Source: Cocleimonas sp. (GTDB lineage Bacteria > Pseudomonadota > Gammaproteobacteria > Thiotrichales > Thiotrichaceae). From it: DNA of 19,426 nt. Shown here in pieces: positions 1 to 6,375 of this stretch (position 1 is the stretch's first letter; each line of letters begins with the position of its first letter). The notes beneath the pieces are model-generated. The model did not search any database. It was not told the DNA's origin and saw nothing but the letters and a program-made list of their open reading frames with translations. The stretch spans positions 1 through 19,426 of the forward strand of contig JAGLBQ010000002.1 of assembly GCA_023146675.1 (NCBI GenBank). Reading direction: 5' to 3'. The translations under genes and the position numbers were made by a program.

Positions 1-185
1 TGATTAAGTAAGGCGTTATGGGTGAGTAATAATGCTATTAGATCATCGCTACTAAATATTTCAGCACGTAGATAAAGCTGTTTAGGTTGCTGTTTAGGTA
101 ATTGTTCAAGCTGGATATGTACCTCGCCCGCTGAAAAATTGAAGGTGTTTATTTCTATATAAGGATTTTTCATGCTGATTGTCAT
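1..185 (-). CDS. Ribose-phosphate pyrophosphokinase-like protein, N-terminal part (runs off the left edge)
   Basis: The reading frame is open from an ATG at 185 to the window edge, giving about 61 residues. The start is preceded by GGAG about 8 nt upstream; a second in-frame ATG lies four codons later. The residues FNFSAGEVHIQL and then LYLRAEIFSSDDLIALLLTHNAL resemble the N-terminal half of Prs-type enzymes, with an F-x-x-GE segment followed by R-A-x-x-x-S-D-D-L-x-x-L-L-L. The divergent form, with 'SSDDL' rather than the housekeeping Prs sequence, recalls the phage-type/NAD-salvage Prs that usually sits beside nadV. Such enzymes make PRPP from ribose 5-phosphate and ATP for nicotinamide salvage. 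Only the N-terminus is visible, so the catalytic PRPP loop cannot be checked. The two palindromes directly upstream fit a specifically regulated gene. Confidence 0.68.
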   Translation of the reverse strand, partial: MTISMKNPYIEINTFNFSAGEVHIQLEQLPKQQPKQLYLRAEIFSSDDLIALLLTHNALLN

Positions 186-198
186 TTATCATCTCCAC

Positions 199-243
199 TA
201 TTGTCTTAGTGACACTAACCATTATAGTGTCACAAAGACACTA
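199..243 (-). promoter_or_regulatory. Two tandem operator-like palindromes over a promoter of the prs-like gene
   Basis: The site at 225-243 is TAGTGTC-N5-GACACTA with perfect 7-bp arms. The site at 199-217 is TATTGTC-N5-GACACTA with one arm mismatch. The two are 26 bp apart, so they lie on roughly the same DNA face. On the minus strand a perfect -10 hexamer TATAAT (226-221) sits between them, so the upstream palindrome covers the -35/-10 spacer and the downstream one covers the expected start site. That is a classic repressor layout. The GT-N7-AC core resembles what I recall for NrtR, the Nudix-type repressor of NAD genes; that assignment is inference. Confidence 0.6.
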
Positions 244-377
244 ATGGAGTCAATACCTTTTATCGGGAGATATTAGCAAAAATATCGGTGATATTATCTC
301 GCAATACCCGACCTGCACTTTGCTAGCCCAGCTTAAATTGATAGTCTTCTCATGCTCAGGCGAACAATGCCATCAAG

Positions 378-386
378 TGCTATACT
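378..386 (+). promoter_or_regulatory. Candidate extended -10 element for the Bcp gene
   Basis: TGC-TATACT matches an extended -10 (TGn-TATAAT). No good -35 is visible. The element ends only 6 nt before the ATG at 393, so a transcript from it would start at or next to the start codon (leaderless). The only purine-rich stretch before the ATG is CAGGG, 2-3 nt away. Confidence 0.3.
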
Positions 387-392
387 CAGGGT

Positions 393-923
393 ATGAAAAA
401 AATTATCAGCATTATTGTTAGCGTATTCTTTTTAGCAGGAGTCAATACTGTGTCAGCAGAAGAGGCAATTAAGATTGGATCAGCAGCGCCAGATTTCACC
501 TTGGTCGATCAGAAAAACCAATCGCAAACTTTGAGTAAAATGCAGGGGAAGTGGTTGGTTCTGTATTTCTATCCAAAAGATGAAACGCCAGGTTGTGTCG
601 CGGAGGCATGTAGTTTTCGTGATAATATGGTTTCGATACAGGCTAAAAATACAGTGGTTTGGGGAGTAAGTGTGGATAATAAAGAAAGCCATGCTGATTT
701 TGCCAAGCATCATCAACTGCCCTTTACGTTATTGGCAGACCCCGATGGAAAGGTCGCACAACGTTATGGCTCGCTTAGAAATTTAATAATTTTTAAGATT
801 GCTAAGCGGCATAGTTTTATTATTGATCCTAAGGGTAACATTGCTAAAATTTATCGTAATGTCTCGCCCAAGTCGCATGTTGAAGAGGTGTTAAAAGACT
901 TGCAAAAACTACAAGGGTCTTGA
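393..923 (+). CDS. bcp: Exported Bcp-type thiol peroxidase (peroxiredoxin)
   Basis: The 176-residue product belongs to the AhpC/TSA-Bcp peroxiredoxin family, which reduces H2O2 and organic hydroperoxides. Residues 1-22 form a signal peptide (MKK, hydrophobic core, VSA before residue 23), so the enzyme acts outside the cytoplasm, unlike E. coli Bcp. The thioredoxin fold begins at about residue 26 (IKIGSAAPDFTL). The active site is PGC68-VAEA-C73-SFRD: C68 is the peroxidatic cysteine and C73, five residues on, is the resolving cysteine of an atypical 2-Cys Bcp. The C-terminal FIIDPKGNIAKIYRNV strand is typical. The gene is monocistronic and convergent with lspA. The Shine-Dalgarno is weak and the only -10-like element is very close to the start. 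The family call is firm; 'bcp' for a secreted paralogue is approximate. Confidence 0.88.
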   Translation: MKKIISIIVSVFFLAGVNTVSAEEAIKIGSAAPDFTLVDQKNQSQTLSKMQGKWLVLYFYPKDETPGCVAEACSFRDNMVSIQAKNTVVWGVSVDNKESHADFAKHHQLPFTLLADPDGKVAQRYGSLRNLIIFKIAKRHSFIIDPKGNIAKIYRNVSPKSHVEEVLKDLQKLQGS

Positions 924-946
924 TAGTTATGCTTTAATCACCAAGA

Positions 947-976
947 ATTATCCCCACAACGCTATGTGGGAATAAT
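947..976. terminator. Hairpin shared by convergent bcp and lspA
   Basis: The 12-bp arms ATTATCCCCACA and TGTGGGAATAAT pair around a 6-nt loop, with a single C-A mismatch in the plus transcript that becomes a G-U pair in the minus transcript. The hairpin lies midway between the ends of two convergent genes. A clear U-tract is missing on both sides, so it could be a weak bidirectional terminator or an end-stabilising hairpin. Confidence 0.5.
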
Positions 977-995
977 ACAAAATGGGCATGATGAG

Positions 996-1484
996 CTATC
1001 GCTCTTCCTCTTTAGTAAACAAACTAATAATAACCAATAATCCCGCGCCAACCGCAATTGCAATATCAGCAATGTTAAAGGTGGCAAAATGTCCATTGCT
1101 CAAAAAGAACACATCCCAATCAATATAAAAATCAATAAAGTCAGTGACTTTTGCTTGTAGCACGCGGTCAATTAAATTACCAATGGCGCCGCCAAGTACG
1201 AGTGCAAGTCCGATGGATGTCCATCGCTCGTTTTCTTTTAGTTGCTTCAGCCAGTAAAGAATATAGCCACTAACCGCAAAGGCAAGAACAGCAAAGAATA
1301 TCTGTTGCCAGCCGCCTTGATCATTGAGGAATCCAAACGCTGCACCTGTGTTATAGGTGAGCGTCATATTCAGAAAGGAGGTGATGGGTATTTTTTCATA
1401 CAGATCAATATTTGCGTTTGCCATCCACTTGGTGAGCTGGTCAAGAAAAACGATAACCACCGAAAGCCACACCCATTTAAGCAT
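996..1484 (-). CDS. lspA: Lipoprotein signal peptidase (signal peptidase II)
   Basis: This inner-membrane aspartyl protease removes signal peptides from diacylated prolipoproteins. The 162 residues match the usual family length. Four hydrophobic segments are visible, plus conserved DQLTKW near the N-terminus, the N-T-G-A-A-F-G motif (45-51), GGAIGNLIDR (98-107) and the catalytic aspartates in VTDF (D115) and FNIAD (D140). The loop between the two aspartates is a few residues longer than in the Pseudomonas enzyme. I start at the ATG at 1484 because GAGGAG lies about 8 nt upstream and the protein then begins at the first membrane helix. A longer frame to 1553 would only add ileS-overlapping sequence. 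The start overlaps the end of ileS by 8 bp (ATGCTTAA), so translation is probably coupled. Confidence 0.95.
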   Translation of the reverse strand: MLKWVWLSVVIVFLDQLTKWMANANIDLYEKIPITSFLNMTLTYNTGAAFGFLNDQGGWQQIFFAVLAFAVSGYILYWLKQLKENERWTSIGLALVLGGAIGNLIDRVLQAKVTDFIDFYIDWDVFFLSNGHFATFNIADIAIAVGAGLLVIISLFTKEEER

Positions 1485-4308
1485 AATGGCGCTCCTCACC
1501 TGAGCCTGCCACGTTTCCAGTACAACGTCCACATAGTGTTGGGTGATCGGCATCAGTGCCTATATCATCCTGATGATGCCAACAGCGTACACATTTATCA
1601 TTGGGCGATGCCATGCTTTGCAGCCATACATTGTCTAAACCGTTCGCTACAATACTATTTTCAGGCTGACTATCTGCCTGTTGAACCTGTGTTGCTGAGG
1701 TCATTAGTACAAAACGTAATTCATTACCTAGCTTGCTCAGTGCATTAAACGTATCGCCAGAACAGTGAATTAAAACTTCAGCATCAAGTGAAGAGCCAAT
1801 ACCTTTGTCTTTGCGCAGTTGTTCTAATTGTTTGCCACTTGCTTCGCGGACTGCAAAAATTGTCTGCCATTCTGCTTCGCTGATATTTTCATTCGCATCT
1901 AATTCAAATAAGCCGTCATACCACTCACTTAAAATAGCAAACTCGGCTTTTTCAAAGGGCATTTTCTTCCACAATTCTTCCGCAGTAAAGCTTAGAATAG
2001 GAGTCATCCAGCGCGTTAATGCACGCAAAATATGATACGCCGCTGTTTGTGCAGAACGTCTTGGCAGTGAGTCTGCTTGCATGGTGTATTGACGGTCTTT
2101 AGTAATATCCAGATACAAGCTACCCATTTGAATTGAGCAAAAATGCAATATCTCCTGATAGACTAAATGGAACTGCATATTATCGTAAGCATCCGTGATT
2201 TTAGCTTGTGAACGTGCCGCTTGTGCTACTGCCCAACGATCGAGTGCAATCATATCGTTTGCTGCAACAAGATCCGTATCAGGATTAAAGTCGCTGATAT
2301 TTGACAGCAAATAACGTGAGGTATTACGAATACGCCGATACGCATCCGCCGCGCGTTTAAGAATCTCATCCGATGCGGTGATTTCTCGGCTATAGTCCGT
2401 TGATGAGATCCATAAGCGCATAATATCAGCGCCCAAATTATTCATCACTTTCATTGGCGCAATAATATTACCCAATGATTTTGACATTTTTTTACCCTTG
2501 GCATCGACCACAAAACCATGAGTTAACACATTTTTATAAGGTGCTTCACCGTGCATCGCAACCGATGTCAGTAAGGATGATTGGAACCAACCGCGATGCT
2601 GATCTGAACCTTCCAGATAAAGATCAGCAGGTGCAGATAGATTACCTCTACGCCTTAAAACAGACTCATGTGTTGTCCCTGAATCAAACCACACATCCAA
2701 GGTGTCAGTTGTTTTTTCATAGTTTGGAGCATCTGTACCAATTAATTCTTCAGTGCTAACACGATGCCAATATTCAATACCTTCGCGTTCAATCCCTTGC
2801 GCTACTTTCTCCATAATAGGTTGCATATGCGGATGTAACTCATGGGTTTCATTATGGATCAATAATGGAATGGGCACGCCCCAGAAACGCTGGCGTGAAA
2901 TACACCAATCTGGACGGTCTTCAATCATTTTATAGATGCGATTTTCACCCCATTCAGGAATCCACTTCACACTTTTAATTGATTCTAATGCTTTTACGCG
3001 CAGCTCCTGTGTCTCCATGCTGATAAACCATTGCGGCGTAGCACGGAAGATAATAGGCGATTTATGGCGCCAGCAATGAGGATAGCTGTGTCTGATTTGT
3101 TCAGATTTTAATAGGCGTTGATTTTTTTCTAATAATTCTAATGTTAAATCATTGCCCTTATAAACAAATAAACCACCAAATAACGGGACATCATCTAGAT
3201 AACAACCATTATTGCCAATCGGATTATAGACGTCGATGTCATAACGCTTGGCAACCACATAGTCATCCGCACCATGCGCAGGTGCGGTATGCACAGCACC
3301 CGTACCGCCATCCGCAGTCACATGGTCCCCTAAAATTATAGGCACTTCACGATCAAAGAAAGGATGCTTTAACAGTGTCAACTCAAGCTCTGCACCATTA
3401 CAATGACCAAGAACCTCGTAGCTTTCAATTTCATAACGCGCTAAGGCAGACTCATGCAAGGACTCTTCAAGGATTAGATTACCCTTATCCGTTTTCACTA
3501 ATACATAATCAAAATCGGCATGTACAGTAACCGCCATACTCGCAGGTAACGTCCAAGGCGTTGTTGTCCAGATAACCGCATCAATGCTCTCAAGTTCGCT
3601 TACGCCAAACTTAGCTGCAACGGTAGGCACATCAATAACCGCATATTGCACATCAATTGAAGTCGAGGTTTTATCCTCATACTCAACCTCTGCCTCAGCC
3701 AGTGATGATCCACAATCCAAACACCAATTGACAGGCTTCTCACCTTTTTGCAAATGCCCATTGTCTATGATCTTCGCCAGTGAGCGAACAATATCAGCCT
3801 CTGTTTCAAAATTCATCGTTAGGTAAGGATTATTCCACTCACCCAACACACCCATGCGAATAAAATCAGCCTTTTGCTCTTCAATTTGTGTCGTTGCATA
3901 CTCACGGCAAAGTTGGCGAAATTTAGTGGCATCAACCTTAGCGCCTACTTTTCCCACCTTTTTTTCCACTTGCGCTTCAATCGGTAGACCATGACAATCC
4001 CACCCAGGAATATAAGGTGCATCATAGCCAGAAAGGGTTTTACTTTTAATAATAATATCTTTCAGAATCTTATTAACTGCGTGTCCAATATGCAGTTTAC
4101 CGTTAGCGTAGGGAGGGCCATCATGCAAAATAAAGGTTGGACGACCTGCTGCATGTGCGCGTAATTTTTCATAAAGCCCAGCCTCATTCCACTGCTTCAG
4201 CATCTCAGGCTCACGGTTAGCCAAGTTACCACGCATCGGGAAATCTGTTTTAGGCAGATTTAACGTTTTCTTATAATTGACGCTATTGTCAGTGTTGTTA
4301 TCGGTCAC
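1477..4308 (-). CDS. ileS: Isoleucyl-tRNA synthetase
   Basis: This cytoplasmic class I enzyme charges tRNA-Ile and edits misactivated valine. At 943 residues it matches the E. coli form (938). Visible features are the HIGH motif (residues 73-76, after GPPYANGKL), the editing-domain segment WTTTPWTLPA, DVWFDSG, the KMSKS loop (607-611) and a C-terminal zinc finger with C906, C909, C926 and C929. The start is GTG at 4308 with AGGA about 8 nt upstream; the protein then aligns with the known N-terminus (YKKTLNLPKTDFPMRG, residues 12-27). It forms an operon with lspA, the common gammaproteobacterial order. The usual upstream ribF is absent: a 398-bp gap and a separately oriented regulatory cluster lie there instead. 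Confidence 0.97.
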   Translation of the reverse strand: MTDNNTDNSVNYKKTLNLPKTDFPMRGNLANREPEMLKQWNEAGLYEKLRAHAAGRPTFILHDGPPYANGKLHIGHAVNKILKDIIIKSKTLSGYDAPYIPGWDCHGLPIEAQVEKKVGKVGAKVDATKFRQLCREYATTQIEEQKADFIRMGVLGEWNNPYLTMNFETEADIVRSLAKIIDNGHLQKGEKPVNWCLDCGSSLAEAEVEYEDKTSTSIDVQYAVIDVPTVAAKFGVSELESIDAVIWTTTPWTLPASMAVTVHADFDYVLVKTDKGNLILEESLHESALARYEIESYEVLGHCNGAELELTLLKHPFFDREVPIILGDHVTADGGTGAVHTAPAHGADDYVVAKRYDIDVYNPIGNNGCYLDDVPLFGGLFVYKGNDLTLELLEKNQRLLKSEQIRHSYPHCWRHKSPIIFRATPQWFISMETQELRVKALESIKSVKWIPEWGENRIYKMIEDRPDWCISRQRFWGVPIPLLIHNETHELHPHMQPIMEKVAQGIEREGIEYWHRVSTEELIGTDAPNYEKTTDTLDVWFDSGTTHESVLRRRGNLSAPADLYLEGSDQHRGWFQSSLLTSVAMHGEAPYKNVLTHGFVVDAKGKKMSKSLGNIIAPMKVMNNLGADIMRLWISSTDYSREITASDEILKRAADAYRRIRNTSRYLLSNISDFNPDTDLVAANDMIALDRWAVAQAARSQAKITDAYDNMQFHLVYQEILHFCSIQMGSLYLDITKDRQYTMQADSLPRRSAQTAAYHILRALTRWMTPILSFTAEELWKKMPFEKAEFAILSEWYDGLFELDANENISEAEWQTIFAVREASGKQLEQLRKDKGIGSSLDAEVLIHCSGDTFNALSKLGNELRFVLMTSATQVQQADSQPENSIVANGLDNVWLQSMASPNDKCVRCWHHQDDIGTDADHPTLCGRCTGNVAGSGEERHYA

Positions 4309-4706
4309 AGCTTTGTCCTGATTTGTGATCTATATCCTATATAGGATTTGTGAATATGTGAGCAAGAAACTGATTTGTAAGCGATATTTTATTTTTAGGG
4401 AGTTTTTCACTCAAGTCAAAATTCGTTCTGCAAACCAATACCTTCCACCCCTCTAATACACGAACGCCGATAGGATCTAGGTATAAATAAAATTAAGGAG
4501 AGACAGAATAACAAGTTTTTCTTAATAATACTTAAAAAATACAGTGATTCATCCTAAGCTCTGTTGACATTTGATGATTCTCTCCGCTTTCTGCCACTTT
4601 TCCTTCTCTCTGCGCTAAAAAAGAATTACTCAGTCCTCCTGTACTTATTTTTAAAATCATCTTGATGGTTTGTGGTTTGTGCAGGCATTAACATATAGCT
4701 CCCCTG
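4309..4706. other. 398-bp intergenic region upstream of ileS, no convincing gene
   Basis: The region holds the ileS leader and the 3' flank of the 96-aa membrane protein gene. An AT-rich stretch with a 14-bp palindrome (4334-4347) lies just before ileS. On the minus strand TTGCTC, 16 bp, TATATA is a possible sigma-70 promoter that overlaps this palindrome. A minus-strand frame of about 42 codons near 4532-4660 has no ribosome binding site and was not called. No terminator with a U-tract was found after 4707. Confidence 0.6.
4334..4347. promoter_or_regulatory. Perfect 14-bp palindrome upstream of ileS
   Basis: ATCCTAT-ATAGGAT is a gapless perfect palindrome ending 26 bp before the ileS GTG. 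It overlaps the best -10-like sequence on the minus strand (TATATA). It could be an operator for ileS-lspA or a chance AT-rich palindrome. Confidence 0.3.
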
Positions 4707-4997
4707 TTATAAAAGATTCCTTTTTCTATATCTCAATAAAATAATGCCGAGCAATAGAGATAGACTTGACCATGATAAAAATCCAAACTCTACTTTAGAA
4801 TTAACCGCTCCATTGGCATCTTTATAATGGCTATATTTGCAGAGTGGATCAAACACTAAGCCTAATCTAAACTCCATTATCTCAATGCGTTGCTCTTCTA
4901 CAACCTTCCCTTCTCCTTTAGCAGAGGGGTATAAGCCAATTAAAATGCAACATATTGCGATAATTTTTAGATATTTGGATAGTTTATCTTTCGCCAT
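4707..4997 (-). CDS. Small exported or membrane protein of unknown function, coupled to the NtrC-type regulator
   Basis: I do not recognise a family for this 96-residue protein. It has a basic N-terminus and a hydrophobic segment (about 10-26, ending near PSAKGEG) that could be a signal peptide. A roughly 45-residue polar middle contains a CKYSH segment. A C-terminal membrane helix (about 71-88) is followed by the basic tail RYRKRN. A hydrophobic helix plus basic tail resembles the architecture of membrane-anchored sorted proteins, but no LPXTG-, PEP-CTERM- or similar signature is visible. The ATG lies 1 nt after the stop of the regulator gene, with only weak purine-rich sequence as binding site. 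It is therefore the last gene of the kinase-regulator unit and may be an accessory to that signalling pathway. Confidence 0.72.
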   Translation of the reverse strand: MAKDKLSKYLKIIAICCILIGLYPSAKGEGKVVEEQRIEIMEFRLGLVFDPLCKYSHYKDANGAVNSKVEFGFLSWSSLSLLLGIILLRYRKRNLL

Positions 4998-4998
4998 T

Positions 4999-6375
4999 TT
5001 ATTTTACTTCTTCAATCGCATAATTTGCCATCATACGCCGTAATCGAGGACGAGAAACGCCTAAAATTTCACAGGTTTTTCCCTTATGCCAATGGGTTTG
5101 TTGTAATACTCGGATGACATGCAATTTTTCTATCTCATCCAGTGAAATCAGTAGTGTATCATCACTATTAGTTGATAATTCATTTAGTGGTTGATTAACT
5201 GCCTCTTTTGCTTGCGATATGTCTTTGGGGATTAAATCTGGGGTAATAATATGATTAGGGCAAAGTGCAACGGCTTTCATTAGGATATTATTTAATTCAC
5301 GCACATTTCCCGGCCAGTTATAACTCATAAAGGCATCCATTGTTTCTTGGGATAGGCGGGTAATATTGCGTTTTAGTTCTTTATTGATACGTCCTAGCAG
5401 TACCTCTACCAACGGTTTTATATCATTTTTTCTATCCCTTAAAGCGGGCATGTCAATGGTCACGACACGGAGGCGATAGAACAAATCTTCACGAAAGCTT
5501 CCATCTTTTACCTTTTCCTCTAGATCAACATTGGTGGCTGTAATAATACGAGCATTGGTTTTTTTTGTATGCATTCCACCAACGGGGGTATATTCTTTTT
5601 CTTGCAATACCCGTAGTAGTTTGGCTTGAATAGCAGGTGATAGCTCACCTAACTCATCTAGAAAAATAGTGCCATTATTGGCTAGTTCAAATTTACCCGC
5701 TTGACGATTTATTGCGCCTGTGAATGATCCTTTCTCATGTCCAAACATATCAGATTCTAATAGTGTTTCGACTAGCGCAGCACAGTTAATGGCGATAAAA
5801 GCACCTTTAGAACAGTCACTGGCATTATGAATGGCTCTTGCCGCCAGTTCTTTACCTGTGCCACTTTCACCCGTAATCAATACCGTCACGGGTTTGGAGG
5901 CAACCAGACCGATGGTTTTGAAGACTTCTTTCATCATCCAACTGCGTCCCACCATGCTGCTTTTATTGAGGGTATTGGGGGCAATTTCTAAATCATCTTT
6001 CATTGCCTTGCTACGATTGAGCGCATTACTAATCGCATCTTCTAATTCAGTAAGGTCAATCGGTTTATGGATGTATTCACACGCTCCTCGCTGCATTGCT
6101 TCAATAGTGCTTTCCATATCATGAAAGGCGGTAATCATAATAACGGCCGTATTCGGATGCGCCTGTTTAAAATCAGGCAGACCTTCCAGACCACTACGCC
6201 CTGGCATTTTAATATCTAAAATAATCAGGTCAGGCTGCATATCATTTGCTGCTTGCAAACCATCTTCAACATTATGGGCTGTCTGGACTTCAAAACCTTC
6301 ACTAATAAAGTGTAGTTGCAGGGTACGGCAACTTGCCACATCATCATCAATAATGAGTATTTTTTTCTTATTCAT
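4999..6375 (-). CDS. NtrC-family sigma-54-dependent response regulator
   Basis: This 458-residue three-domain activator has a receiver (1-120, acidic pocket D10-D12, phospho-acceptor D54 in LIILDIKMPG, K104 in HKPID), a sigma-54 AAA+ domain (about 140-380) and a C-terminal Fis-type helix-turn-helix (about 419-455). Walker A is GESGTGKE (169-176) and Walker B is GTIFLDE (235-241). The sigma-54-contacting loop reads GSFTGA (216-221) instead of GAFTGA; the essential FT pair is kept, so the protein should be an active activator. An arginine finger-like REDLFYRLRV segment is present. The ATG shares an ATGA overlap with the upstream kinase gene and has GGAGG about 7 nt before it. Kinase and regulator are therefore a cognate pair. 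Likely targets are the two sigma-54 promoters at 17902-17918 and 18330-18346. Confidence 0.93.
   Translation of the reverse strand: MNKKKILIIDDDVASCRTLQLHFISEGFEVQTAHNVEDGLQAANDMQPDLIILDIKMPGRSGLEGLPDFKQAHPNTAVIMITAFHDMESTIEAMQRGACEYIHKPIDLTELEDAISNALNRSKAMKDDLEIAPNTLNKSSMVGRSWMMKEVFKTIGLVASKPVTVLITGESGTGKELAARAIHNASDCSKGAFIAINCAALVETLLESDMFGHEKGSFTGAINRQAGKFELANNGTIFLDELGELSPAIQAKLLRVLQEKEYTPVGGMHTKKTNARIITATNVDLEEKVKDGSFREDLFYRLRVVTIDMPALRDRKNDIKPLVEVLLGRINKELKRNITRLSQETMDAFMSYNWPGNVRELNNILMKAVALCPNHIITPDLIPKDISQAKEAVNQPLNELSTNSDDTLLISLDEIEKLHVIRVLQQTHWHKGKTCEILGVSRPRLRRMMANYAIEEVK

Noticed and set aside
1485..1553. Longer LspA with 23 extra N-terminal residues
   Set aside because: The extension overlaps ileS coding sequence and has no good SD; the ATG at 1484 has GAGGAG and starts at the first membrane helix.
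4532..4660. Minus-strand frame of about 42 codons in the ileS upstream gap
   Set aside because: No ribosome binding site, no recognisable motif, and composition like the surrounding non-coding DNA.
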